Positions 1-8,037 of a stretch of 64,000 bases of DNA are shown here, piece by piece (positions within the stretch are counted from its first letter, which is position 1; each line of letters begins with the position of its first letter). The stretch covers positions 1 through 64,000 of the forward strand of contig CAWCEP010000011.1 in NCBI GenBank assembly GCA_963794615.1. The letters are read 5' to 3'. The DNA comes from Chersky-840 sp963794615. GTDB taxonomy: Bacteria; Actinomycetota; Acidimicrobiia; Acidimicrobiales; UBA8190. A program made the position numbers and the translations under genes. The notes below the pieces were generated by a model. It saw nothing but the letters and a program-made list of their open reading frames with translations, did not search any database and was not told the DNA's origin.

Positions 1-1197
1 GTTCTGCACCGCCACCACGAGCACCTGCATGACCAATCCCACACCGAGGCCCACCACCACCATGTAGAGCGAGGTGACCCCGAACGACGTGGTGACGCCC
101 ATGCGCGACAGGAGCAAGAGGCCGACCGCCAACACGGCTGAACCCACGATGGGGAAGACCTTGTAGCGGCCCGTCCTCGTCACGAGCTGGCCGCTCAGGA
201 TGAACGTCAACAACATCCCGGCCACCAGGGGCAGCAGCTCCAGACCCGCCGCCGTCGGCGTGGCACCGTGGACCGTCTGCAAGTAGAACGGCAGGTACAC
301 GATGGCGCCGAACATCGAGAAGCCGATGATGAACCCCACGCTCGAGGCGGCGTTGAACGTCCGGTTCTTGAAGAGCACGAGAGGGATCAACGGCTCGACC
401 GCCCTCGACTCCACGATGCAGAAGGCGACGAGCAGGGCCACACCGACCACGCCCAGGCCGATGATGAGGCCCGAGCCCCAGGCGTATTGGGTCCCACCCC
501 AGGTGGTCAGGAGGATCACGGCGGTCACGCCCGAGGACATGAGGGCGGTGCCGAGCCAGTCGATCTTGTGCGAGACGTGCTTGGCCGGGAGGTGCAGCAC
601 CGCCGCCACCGTGAACAGGGCGATGATGCCGATCGGCACGTTGATGTAGAAGATCCAGCGCCACGACAGGTGTTGCGTGAACAGCCCGCCCGCCAGGGGG
701 CCGGCCACGCTGGTGATCCCGAAGACGGCACCGAAGTACCCCATGTACTTGCCTCGCTGGCGGGCCGGGATCACGTCGCCCGTGATGGCCTGGGCTCCCA
801 CCATGAGACCGCCGGCGCCGATGCCCTGCAGAGCCCGGGAGGCGATCAGCTCGAGCATGTTCTGCGCCAATCCCGACAGGATCGAGCCCACCAGGAAGAT
901 CACGATCGACAGCTGGAAGAGGTTCTTGCGCCCGTAGAGGTCGCCGAGCCTCCCCCACAGCGGCGTCGAGATCGTCGACGCCAACAGGTACGCCGTCACC
1001 ACCCAGGACAGGTGGTTCAACCCGTGCAGGTCGCCGGCAATGGTGGGCAGCGCCGTCGACACGATCGTCTGGTCGAGCGACGCCAGGATCATGCCGAGCA
1101 TGAGCGCCACCAGGATCACGAGGATGCGGCGGTGCTCGGCCTTGTCGAAGTCGTGGTCGACCGGGCCCGGAGCCGAGACGACGGCGGTGTCAGCCAC
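1..1197 (-). CDS. DHA2-type MFS drug efflux transporter (3-prime end cut by window edge)
   Basis: The minus-strand reading frame runs off the left edge, so only about the first 399 residues are visible. Translation gives a hydrophobic multispanning protein with the hallmark N-terminal block ASLDQTIVSTALPTIAGDL, then the loop GRLGDLYGRKN and the motif-C-like AGPLAGGLF. These are typical of 14-helix EmrB/QacA proton-drug antiporters of the inner membrane. The likely start is GTG at 1197, which overlaps the end of the upstream marR-like gene by 8 nt (GTGGCTGA), so the two are translationally coupled. The substrate cannot be told from sequence. MarR control of a neighbouring pump is the usual arrangement, so the pump is probably induced by the ligand that releases the repressor. 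Confidence 0.93.
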   Translation of the reverse strand, partial: MADTAVVSAPGPVDHDFDKAEHRRILVILVALMLGMILASLDQTIVSTALPTIAGDLHGLNHLSWVVTAYLLASTISTPLWGRLGDLYGRKNLFQLSIVIFLVGSILSGLAQNMLELIASRALQGIGAGGLMVGAQAITGDVIPARQRGKYMGYFGAVFGITSVAGPLAGGLFTQHLSWRWIFYINVPIGIIALFTVAAVLHLPAKHVSHKIDWLGTALMSSGVTAVILLTTWGGTQYAWGSGLIIGLGVVGVALLVAFCIVESRAVEPLIPLVLFKNRTFNAASSVGFIIGFSMFGAIVYLPFYLQTVHGATPTAAGLELLPLVAGMLLTFILSGQLVTRTGRYKVFPIVGSAVLAVGLLLLSRMGVTTSFGVTSLYMVVVGLGVGLVMQVLVVAVQN

Positions 1198-1690
1198 GGG
1201 CGTCTCCCATTTCCTGCTCCAACGAGGCCGCGAAGCGGCCCAGCAGAGCCCCGAACCGGACCAGGTCCTTTTCCTCCCAGCCCTCGAGCATCCGGTCGAG
1301 CCAGGCCCGACGGGCCTTCAACACCCGTTCGAGGGTCCGTCGGCCCGCGGGTGTCAGGCGGATGCGCGAGGCACGACCGTCGGCGGGATCGGCGTGACGA
1401 GCCACGAGCCCGTCTCGCTCGAGCTGCTGGATCTTGCGAGTCACCGTGGGGGTGTCGACGTCGAGCATCTCCGCCAACGCCGTCACCCGGAGGGGACCGG
1501 CGTGGACATAGAGCTTGTACAGGGCCGCCGCGCCGGCCCGGTCGAGGCGTACCCCGGCCGACTGCAACAGGCGCTCGTGCGTCCGCACCTGACTGATGGA
1601 CCGGGCGACGACCTGGAGGCTGGCCTGGATCTGGTCGACGGCCCCGTCGGCCAGCGGCGTCCCCGGTGGCACCGTACTTGCTTGCGGCAT
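1190..1690 (-). CDS. MarR family transcriptional regulator
   Basis: A 166-residue winged-helix regulator. The central part (PLRVTALAEMLDVDTPTVTR followed by KIQQLERDGLVAR and the wing DPADGRASRIRLTPAGR) is the MarR DNA-binding domain, and the flanking helices would form the dimer interface. A longer in-frame ATG exists at 1873. I chose the ATG at 1690 because the extension is low-complexity Arg/Gly and a CAGAAT -10-like box lies 6 nt upstream of 1690, as in other leaderless genes here. It is the first gene of a two-gene unit with the overlapping efflux transporter and probably represses both. Confidence 0.9.
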   Translation of the reverse strand: MPQASTVPPGTPLADGAVDQIQASLQVVARSISQVRTHERLLQSAGVRLDRAGAAALYKLYVHAGPLRVTALAEMLDVDTPTVTRKIQQLERDGLVARHADPADGRASRIRLTPAGRRTLERVLKARRAWLDRMLEGWEEKDLVRFGALLGRFAASLEQEMGDARG

Positions 1691-2373
1691 GTAACTATTC
1701 TGCCACGCCCCACCCCGGCCCTCCAAGCAACCGGCGCCCAACCCCCGCCGCCTGGCTCTCCCGGGGCCTGCACCGGCCCGGAGCGGGGCATCATGGAGGG
1801 CCGGACGGCCCCCGCGACAATCGCTCCCCCGTCGCCCGGTCCGAGAATCGCGAAACGGTGGTGGTACCCGCACCGAAGCTCGTTCCAGGCAATTGCCCCA
1901 CTCCGACCTTACGACGGGGGCTGTGACGGGCCTAGAGCCAAAAAGTGAGGTCCTCGAAGGCCGAATGACCCCTTCGATCCCGACATCCTCGGCGACGGCG
2001 GGTGTGGGAGTAGGTGGTTCGGCGTTTTTCGATACAATGGCTGGGAGCCTTCACCCCGGAACCGTTTGGGGACCGTTTTCTCGGTCCCCGACCGGGCGTG
2101 ACCTGCTCGGAAGTGCCAACCCACACCAACACAGAAACGAGCAACCAGGACGTTCGGGAGGGCCGCCGGTGGTCCCGAACACAGTTGATCGAGCCGAGCG
2201 CCCGGATGCCGCGCTCGACGTGACCGCAGGACGGGTCCGATCTTCGTCCAGCGACAAGGAAGCCGGCGTGAGGGTCCCATCCCCCGGGGACAGCGGAGAA
2301 AGACAGGACAGGGCGCCCACATCCGGGTGCCGAATCGCCGGCGTGAAGCGACGGTGACCAGAAGGAGACGTCG
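1691..2373. other. Intergenic region upstream of the sigma factor; long leader likely
   Basis: This 683-nt divergent spacer has no convincing gene; the open frames across it are Arg/Pro-rich and have no start signals. A CAGAAT box at 1697-1702 (minus strand) faces the MarR gene. A TACAAT hexamer at 2033-2038 on the plus strand is the best -10 candidate for the sigma factor gene and would give a leader of about 330 nt. I could not find a good -35 partner for it. Confidence 0.5.
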
Positions 2374-3312
2374 ATGGCGATGAAGCGTGGGGATGGCGAT
2401 GATGCCGACCTCGTCAAGCTCTACCTGAGGGACATCGGACGGTATCCCCTGCTCACCAAGGACGATGAGGCGCGATTGGCGCAAGCCATCGAAGCCGGCC
2501 ATGAGGCCGCCGCTGCGCTCGCCGACCCGGGGGTGAAGCACACTCCGGCCAAGAAGCGCGAGCTGAAGCGCATCCAGTACGCGGCGGCGGCGGCCCAGCA
2601 GACCTTCGTATCGTCCAACCTCCGGCTCGTGGTGTCCATCGCCAAGAAGTACCAGGCCTCGGGGCTCCCCCTCCTCGACCTGGTTCAAGAGGGGAACCTG
2701 GGTCTCATCCACGCGGTGGAGAAGTTCGACTGGCGCAAGGGCTTCAAGTTCTCGACCTACGCCACATGGTGGATCCGCCAGGCCATCACCCGGGGCATCG
2801 CCAACACCGGGCGCACCATCCGCCTCCCCGTCCATGCCGGCGACATGCTGAGCGCGGTCCAGAAGGCCCAGGGCTTCTTGGAGTCGAAGCTGGGCCGCCA
2901 GCCCACCGTGGACGAGCTGGCGCTCGAGACCACGCTGTCGTACGAGACGTTGACCGACGTGCTGCGCTGGCGCTCGGAGCCGCTGTCGCTGTCCGAGCCC
3001 CTGCGCGAGGACGGAGACGCGGATCTCGGTGACGTGGTCGCCGACGTGAACGCCACATCGCCGTTCGACCACGCCGCCGAAGCGCTCCTCGTCGACGAGA
3101 TCAATGAGCTCCTGGCCCCGCTCGACGACCGGGAGGCGAGCATCCTGCGCCTGCGCTTCGGACTCGATCGGGGCGAGCCGCGGACCCTCGAGGAGGTTGG
3201 CCAGCACTTCAACCTCACCCGGGAGCGGATTCGCCAGATCGAGGCCAGGGCTATGTCCAAGCTCCGCCACCCCTCGTCGGACACCGGTGCACGCGACCTC
3301 CTGACCGGGTAG
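2374..3312 (+). CDS. RNA polymerase sigma factor, sigma-70 family (SigA/RpoD-like, group 1/2)
   Basis: A 312-residue sigma factor with regions in order: 1.2 near residues 9-40 (DLVKLYLRDIGRYPLLT), 2.1-2.4 near 75-150 (NLRLVVSIAKKYQ, GNLGLIHAVEKFDWRKGFKFS, STYATWWIRQAITR), 3 near 150-220, and 4.2 near 265-300 (TLEEVGQHFNLTRERIRQIE). The region 2.4 and 4.2 residues are those of factors reading TTGACA/TATAAT promoters. It lacks the long acidic N-terminus of most primary sigmas, so it may be a group 2 paralogue. A strong ribosome site (GAAGGAGA) sits 5-10 nt before the ATG. It acts in the cytoplasm as the promoter-recognition subunit of RNA polymerase. Confidence 0.95.
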   Translation: MAMKRGDGDDADLVKLYLRDIGRYPLLTKDDEARLAQAIEAGHEAAAALADPGVKHTPAKKRELKRIQYAAAAAQQTFVSSNLRLVVSIAKKYQASGLPLLDLVQEGNLGLIHAVEKFDWRKGFKFSTYATWWIRQAITRGIANTGRTIRLPVHAGDMLSAVQKAQGFLESKLGRQPTVDELALETTLSYETLTDVLRWRSEPLSLSEPLREDGDADLGDVVADVNATSPFDHAAEALLVDEINELLAPLDDREASILRLRFGLDRGEPRTLEEVGQHFNLTRERIRQIEARAMSKLRHPSSDTGARDLLTG

Positions 3313-3404
3313 AACGTCGGGCGACGCACCATCGGCTGACCGAAGCGGTGCGACGGACCGCCACTCCGACAGAGCCGCGATCCGGGCCCGAGGAGGCCTC
3401 GCCC

Positions 3405-5348
3405 ATGTCGCTGCGCATCCGCCACGCCACCAGCCCGGCCAAGCCGGGACCGTCACGGGACCGACCTCCGGCTCCCGCCCCTCCTCCGCCACCGGCCTGG
3501 CGGGCATGGCTCCTCCCGATCGGCCTCGTGGTCACGGTCCTTCTCCTCCTGGCGCCACACACGTCGTCGACCCCCACGCACAACTTCACCTACACGAAGT
3601 TCCTCTCCCAGGTCGCGGCCAAGAACGTCCGCACGGCCTCCATCAACCCGACCGGCGGCATCACCGGAGCGCTCAAGAAGGGAGGCAACTACACCAGCCA
3701 GATCCCGGTGGCCATCAACGACACCTCGCTGGCGCCGACGTTGAAGTCGCATGGCGTGACCGTCACCGGCGTGGGCTCGTCGTCGAGTCTCGTCGAGGAC
3801 CTGTTGTCCTTCTTGCCGTTCCTGTTCCTGATCGGCGTGTTCTTGTGGATAGGGCGAAGTTCGCGCAAGCAGCTGGCGGGCGGCATCATGGGCATCGGGG
3901 GGTCGAAGGCCAAGGTCTACGACGAGTCCCGACCGACGACCCGATTCACCGACGTGGCCGGCTACGAGGGAGCCAAACGCGAGGTCGTCGAGGTCGTTGA
4001 CTTCTTGAAGAACCCCGAGCGCTACGCCCGGGCCGGGGCGGTGGGCCCGCGCGGCGTCCTCATGGTGGGCCCACCCGGCACGGGCAAGACGCTCATGGCG
4101 AGGGCTGTCGCCGGGGAAGCCGAGGTTCCGTTCCTCGCGCTCACCGGGTCCAGCTTCGTGGAGTTGTTCGTCGGGGTGGGAGCTTCGCGGGTTCGGGACC
4201 TCTTCGCGGATGCCCGCAAGCGCGCCCCGTCGATCATCTTCATCGACGAGATCGACGCCATCGGTCAACGTCGAGGCGGGTCGATCGTGTCCAACGACGA
4301 GCGCGAACAGACCCTCAATCAGCTGCTGGCCGAGATGGACGGATTCGAGCCGGGGACGGGCGTGGTGGTCATGGCGGCCACGAACCGTCCCGAGGTCCTC
4401 GACCCTGCGCTGCTCCGACCCGGGCGTTTCGACCGTGAGGTGGAGATCCCGCTGCCCAACCAGGCGGAGCGGGCGGCGATCCTGGCCGTCCACGCCACGG
4501 GCAAGCATCTCGCCAAGGACGTCGACCTCGACGCCGTGGCCCGGGCCACGCCGGGATTCTCCGGGGCCGATCTCGCCAACCTCATCAACGAAGGCGCCAT
4601 CGTGGCGGTGCGCCACGACCGAGACGTCATCGACGCCCAGGACATCGACGAAGCCCGCGACCGCATCATCCTGGGGCGGCGCGACGGGTCGAACGCGCTC
4701 CTCCCCGACGAGAAGCACGCCGTGGCCGTGCACGAGTCGGGCCATGCGCTCGTCGCCCTGCTCTCCGAGCACGCCGATCCGGTGGCAAAGGTCACGATCC
4801 TGCCCTCGGGCCGGGCCCTGGGGGTGACCGAGCAGCTTCCGGTGGACGAGCGCCATCTCTACGCCGAGAGCTATCTCCACGATTCGCTCGCCGTGCGCCT
4901 AGGGGGACGGGCCGCCGAGGTGCTGGTGCTCGGCGAAGCCTCGACAGGGGCGGCGAACGACCTGGCGGGGGCGACCGAGCTCGCCATGCGGATGGTGCGG
5001 GAATGGGGGCTGTCGAGTCGACTCGGCCCCATCGGCTACGGATCGGACGGGCCGCAGTTCCTCGGGGGCTCTCCCCTCGGCCAGACCCGCCCCTACGCAG
5101 AGGCTACGCAGCAGGCCATCGACGAAGAGGTCAGCCGCCTGCTCGTCGAAGCCGAAGGGCGCGCCCGCTCCCTGCTGACCGAGAATCGCGCCGCGCTGGA
5201 CGCCGTCATCGAACTCCTTCTCGAGAAGGAGACCATCAGCGGAGAAGAGCTGACCGCGGCCGTCAGGGCCGCCCCCACCCCCCCAACCGGTGCCGCGGCG
5301 CGCCCCGACCCCGCCGCTCGATCCGATACCGCCCCCAGTCCGGCCTGA
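3405..5348 (+). CDS. ftsH: ATP-dependent zinc metalloprotease FtsH
   Basis: A 647-residue membrane-anchored AAA+ protease. Two membrane segments (about residues 35-55 and 132-152) bracket a small extracytoplasmic domain. The cytosolic AAA module has Walker A GPPGTGKT (about residue 221), Walker B IIFIDEID and the second region of homology ending RPGRFDR. The M41 peptidase motif is HESGH (about residue 442; HEAGH in most homologues). The start at 3405 is chosen for the AGGAGG at 3391-3396; an upstream in-frame start at 3348 has none. FtsH extracts and degrades membrane and unstable cytosolic proteins. The Pro/Ala-rich C-terminal tail is typical of actinobacterial forms. Confidence 0.97.
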   Translation: MSLRIRHATSPAKPGPSRDRPPAPAPPPPPAWRAWLLPIGLVVTVLLLLAPHTSSTPTHNFTYTKFLSQVAAKNVRTASINPTGGITGALKKGGNYTSQIPVAINDTSLAPTLKSHGVTVTGVGSSSSLVEDLLSFLPFLFLIGVFLWIGRSSRKQLAGGIMGIGGSKAKVYDESRPTTRFTDVAGYEGAKREVVEVVDFLKNPERYARAGAVGPRGVLMVGPPGTGKTLMARAVAGEAEVPFLALTGSSFVELFVGVGASRVRDLFADARKRAPSIIFIDEIDAIGQRRGGSIVSNDEREQTLNQLLAEMDGFEPGTGVVVMAATNRPEVLDPALLRPGRFDREVEIPLPNQAERAAILAVHATGKHLAKDVDLDAVARATPGFSGADLANLINEGAIVAVRHDRDVIDAQDIDEARDRIILGRRDGSNALLPDEKHAVAVHESGHALVALLSEHADPVAKVTILPSGRALGVTEQLPVDERHLYAESYLHDSLAVRLGGRAAEVLVLGEASTGAANDLAGATELAMRMVREWGLSSRLGPIGYGSDGPQFLGGSPLGQTRPYAEATQQAIDEEVSRLLVEAEGRARSLLTENRAALDAVIELLLEKETISGEELTAAVRAAPTPPTGAAARPDPAARSDTAPSPA

Positions 5349-5389
5349 GCCCGCCATTTTTTTCGGCGGCCCCGGGTCCCCTCGACCGC

Positions 5390-5395
5390 TAGATT
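5390..5395 (+). promoter_or_regulatory. -10 box for leaderless gene at 5403
   Basis: TAGATT ends 7 nt before the ATG at 5403 and no Shine-Dalgarno intervenes, so transcription probably starts at or next to the start codon. A short CCGCC/GGCGG hairpin with a T-rich loop lies just upstream after ftsH. Confidence 0.55.
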
Positions 5396-5402
5396 GCGCG
5401 CC

Positions 5403-5924
5403 ATGGACGAGTCGATCACCGCCACGGGCGCACCCAGCGCGCCGTCGGTGTTCTCACCCGACGACGACCTCCCTACGTTGTGGGTCAGGGCATACCAGGG
5501 GGAGGTGTCGGGCGAACGACTCTTCGGGCGCTTGGCGGAGCGTGCCCAGGAGCCGGGCCATCGGCGCAAGCTCGACGTCCTGCGGCTCCTGGAGGCCCGA
5601 ACCCGCACCGCCCTCGTCCCGGCCATGGAGCATGAGGGCCTGCCCACCGACCCTGACCCCCAGGTCGAGCACGACGCCGAGACCCTTGCCGATGCGGCCG
5701 CATCACTGCCCTGGTCGGATCTGCTCGCCGCCTTCGAACCGATCACCACACAGTTCATCGGACTCTACGAGCGCATCGGCGAGCTGGCCCGGGACGAGGA
5801 CCAGGCCATCGCCGCACTGCTCGTGGCCCACGAAGAAGCATTACGAGAGTTCGCCCGGCGGGAGTTGTCGGGCCGCGGTGAAGACTCTCTGCACTTGATC
5901 ACTGCACTCCCCCACATGCGCTGA
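5403..5924 (+). CDS. Conserved hypothetical, helical, possibly ferritin-like fold
   Basis: A 173-residue soluble, acidic, almost wholly helical protein with no signal peptide. Repeated Glu/His-containing helices (YQGEVSGERLFGRLAER, LEARTRTALVPAMEHEG, LLVAHEEALREFARREL) look like a four-helix ferritin-like or rubrerythrin-like bundle. That is a pattern resemblance, not a family match. A TTG at 5394 is in frame, but the ATG at 5403 fits the leaderless promoter. It follows ftsH in the same direction with its own promoter and is probably independent. The true function is unknown. Confidence 0.75.
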   Translation: MDESITATGAPSAPSVFSPDDDLPTLWVRAYQGEVSGERLFGRLAERAQEPGHRRKLDVLRLLEARTRTALVPAMEHEGLPTDPDPQVEHDAETLADAAASLPWSDLLAAFEPITTQFIGLYERIGELARDEDQAIAALLVAHEEALREFARRELSGRGEDSLHLITALPHMR

Positions 5925-5969
5925 CACCGGTCCCGCGCCGGCCGGCGGGGAACGCATCGACGCGGCAAA

Positions 5970-6008
5970 GGAGCCGACACCCAAGGGGGCCCTCTAGGTG
6001 CCGACTCC
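5970..6008. terminator. Imperfect hairpin after the 5403 gene
   Basis: GGAGCCGACACC (5970-5981) can pair with GGTGCCGACTCC (5997-6008) with two mismatches, and the loop is itself GC-rich. It lies 45 nt past the stop of the upstream plus-strand gene and could act as a factor-dependent terminator. There is no T tract. Confidence 0.4.
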
Positions 6009-6020
6009 TCCACCTCACCA

Positions 6021-6059
6021 AGGTCGGACGAGGACAAGGAGCGAACCTCGTCCGACCTC
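6021..6059. terminator. Perfect 13-bp inverted repeat
   Basis: AGGTCGGACGAGG (6021-6033) and its exact complement (6047-6059) are separated by 13 nt. It sits 11 nt downstream of the stop of a tiny minus-strand reading frame (6071-6157), where it could terminate that transcript. It may also serve the plus-strand gene ending at 5924. No T run follows on either strand. Confidence 0.5.
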
Positions 6060-6070
6060 TGGGCGAACCG

Positions 6071-6157
6071 TCACGTGGGCCGGAACGGTCGGAGTGCCCA
6101 TCGTGTGATCGCAAGCGACACGCCAAGCTGTCGGATCAGGTTTCGCATCCTGGCCAC
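6071..6157 (-). CDS. Candidate 28-residue peptide gene
   Basis: A GTG-started minus-strand frame encodes a short basic amphipathic peptide containing RNLIRQLGVSLAITRWALR. AAAGGAGA lies just upstream; its spacing suits the internal ATG at 6148 better than the GTG. The frame is bracketed by a perfect palindrome upstream (6173-6192) and a perfect 13-bp hairpin downstream (6021-6059), which together look like a complete tiny transcription unit. Nothing about its function can be read from sequence. A chance frame is possible. Confidence 0.4.
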   Translation of the reverse strand: MARMRNLIRQLGVSLAITRWALRPFRPT

Positions 6158-6172
6158 GGTCTCCTTTCCGTC

Positions 6173-6192
6173 TAAGTAGCTGCCGCTACTTA
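6173..6192. promoter_or_regulatory. Perfect 8-bp palindrome, operator-like
   Basis: TAAGTAGC-TGCC-GCTACTTA is a perfect inverted repeat that is AT-rich against a GC-rich background. It lies immediately upstream of the ribosome site of the tiny minus-strand frame and could be the binding site of a dimeric repressor. Confidence 0.5.
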
Positions 6193-6346
6193 CAACGATA
6201 CGGATGGGGCGTGAACAGCGGGGGTCCGCGAGATGACGGCTCCATGAACGACGTCGGGCCTTCGGTGACGCCTTGCATCGCCCGCGCCAAAGAACGGGAA
6301 ACGGAAACGGAACGCCCGGGTCCCGGACGCTCCCGATTCGGTGGGC

Positions 6347-6572
6347 CTACCTGTTGACCCGATCCTTCGCGCCCTCGATGCGCCTAATGCGGGCCTGGGT
6401 ATCGAGCCACTGGCTCGTGCGCGCCAATTTCGCGCTCACGAGGGGCGTGATCGCCGTCGGGTCCGTCGGTGATGACGCCGCATCGACGGCACACGGACAT
6501 CCGTCCATTGGTCTCGGGGCGGTGGTGCTCGTCGAGGCGGCTTCCCATTAGCTGCTGTTCAGATGAAGCCAT
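6347..6572 (-). pseudogene. Small Cys-pair protein gene with apparent frameshift
   Basis: The minus-strand ATG at 6572 has a good ribosome site (GGGAGA, 5-nt spacing) and gives MASSEQQLMG then MSVCRRCGVITDGPDGDH before losing coherence and stopping at 6384. A second frame picks up exactly there with LVSAKLARTSQWLDTQAR and IRRIEGAKDRVNR, ending at 6347. Adding one base in the GCCCCT run (about 6432-6440) joins them into one 73-75-residue protein with a CxxC knuckle and a helical C-terminus. A lesion or a sequencing indel is more likely than two overlapping genes. Confidence 0.5.
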
Positions 6573-6831
6573 GGTCTCTCCCGGTCCGCGCGCCGTTGCC
6601 GACGCCGAACCAAAGGACTCGACTCGCTCGGGGTGGGCGAGCCCGTCGGCCTCTACCTTAGGCCGTGACGCCTGCCTACCCCCCGATCCCTCCCCGTGAC
6701 CGCATCTGGCGACCGCGGCGGGCGCCGATCCCCCCATGGGCCCCAGGCACTCCGAACGGGTTGCGGCCACCCTCCAGGCTGTGACATGGCCGTCAGCGAT
6801 CGGCCATACTGGCTTCGAGGGAGGCGGGCGA

Positions 6832-7968
6832 GTGAGCATCATCATCGACTCCGACCAGCACCTGTACGAGAGCCGGACGATGTGGGCGGAGCACATCGAT
6901 CCCGCCCTTCGAGACGAGGCGCTCACCATCGTCGATGACGACCTCGGCTACCCCTGGCTCACGTGGCGGGGACAGCGCCTCGACGTGGCCGACGTGCAGT
7001 TCCCAGGTGAGACCGCCGTGCTGGGACGCCACCGGCAGCGGTGCCGCGCCCAGCTTCCCCCCGAGTACGACTACGACGAGACGCTTCCTGCGCACTACTG
7101 GGACCCGTCCGCCCGGGCCCGGCACCTCGACGCCATGGGCCTCGACGAGGCGGTGGTGTTCCCGAACTTCGGATTGTTGTGGGAGCGTCGGCTCTCGACG
7201 TCCCTGCCTGCGCTCACCGCCAACATGGCCGCGTGGAACCGGTGGTGCCGGACCGTGGTGGCCGAAGGAAAGGGACGGCTCCATCCCGTCGCCCACCTGA
7301 CGTTGCGGGACCCGGACTGGATCGAGGCCCAGCTGGCCGAGCTCTCCTCGGCCGGCGTCCGACTCGCCATGATCGCTCCCGCCGCCATCGAGGGTCGCCC
7401 GCTGTCCGATCCCGCCCACGACCGCATGTGGGCAGCCTTCGTGCATCACGGGATCACCCCGGTGTTCCACGTGGCGGACCAACCTCGCGTGCTCGACGAC
7501 GCCTTCTACACCGATCCCGATGACAGCTTCGTCCCCGTGATCGAGTCCATCTTCTTGTGGGTCCAGCCCGCCGTCGCCGTCACCGATCTGATCGTCAACG
7601 GGGTCCTGGCACGGCATCCGGCACTGCGCATCGGGATCGTGGAGCTCTCCTCGATCTGGGTGCCCCAGTACCTGATGATGCTCGACGGTGGCTGGGACTT
7701 CACGACGGCGCTCAATGGACGCCCACTGGCGCCACTCGAGCTGAGGCCGAGCGAGTACTTCCACCGCCAGGTGCGCGTCGCATCGTTCTCCTATGAGCAG
7801 CCCGCCCGGCTGACGGCCAAGGCGGGGGACCTGTTCATGTGTTGCAGCGACTTCCCCCATTCCGAGGGAACCGCCACCCCCGTCCAGGATTACGCCCGCA
7901 TCGGCTGCCTCCCCGACCAAGCGGCCGGCCTGTTCCACAGCAACGTGCACACCCTGCTGACGAACTGA
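6832..7968 (+). CDS. Amidohydrolase family protein (Amidohydro_2, ACMSD-like TIM barrel)
   Basis: A 378-residue metal-dependent hydrolase or decarboxylase of the amidohydrolase-2 group. The N-terminal strand carries DSDQHLYE, where the usual metal-binding HxH is reduced to DQH, as in many members of this branch. The C-terminal SDFPHSEG supplies the conserved Asp near residue 340. GTG at 6832 is used because GGAGG lies 7 nt upstream; a longer in-frame start at 6736 adds unrelated sequence. It is followed 69 nt later by a flavin amine oxidase. The substrate is unknown; relatives act on aromatic or cyclic carboxylates. Confidence 0.88.
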   Translation: MSIIIDSDQHLYESRTMWAEHIDPALRDEALTIVDDDLGYPWLTWRGQRLDVADVQFPGETAVLGRHRQRCRAQLPPEYDYDETLPAHYWDPSARARHLDAMGLDEAVVFPNFGLLWERRLSTSLPALTANMAAWNRWCRTVVAEGKGRLHPVAHLTLRDPDWIEAQLAELSSAGVRLAMIAPAAIEGRPLSDPAHDRMWAAFVHHGITPVFHVADQPRVLDDAFYTDPDDSFVPVIESIFLWVQPAVAVTDLIVNGVLARHPALRIGIVELSSIWVPQYLMMLDGGWDFTTALNGRPLAPLELRPSEYFHRQVRVASFSYEQPARLTAKAGDLFMCCSDFPHSEGTATPVQDYARIGCLPDQAAGLFHSNVHTLLTN

Positions 7969-8022
7969 CCGCCATCGCCGAGCGGGTCGACGTGCGCCCC
8001 GGCACCCGGGAGGGGCCCGGAT

Positions 8023-8028
8023 TACGGT
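8023..8028 (+). promoter_or_regulatory. -10-like box of the amine oxidase gene
   Basis: TACGGT ends 9 nt before the ATG at 8038 with no Shine-Dalgarno between, suggesting a leaderless or near-leaderless transcript. Confidence 0.35.
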
Positions 8029-8037
8029 GCAACCCGC

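Noticed and set aside
268..1596. Plus-strand open frame of 442 codons at the left edge
   Set aside because: Antisense to the MFS and MarR genes; Arg/His/Asp-rich translation with no domain.
1909..3507. Minus-strand open frame of 532 codons
   Set aside because: Antisense to the sigma factor gene with low-complexity composition and no ribosome site.
3453..4880. Minus-strand open frame of 475 codons
   Set aside because: Antisense to ftsH; composition mirrors the codon pattern of the real gene.
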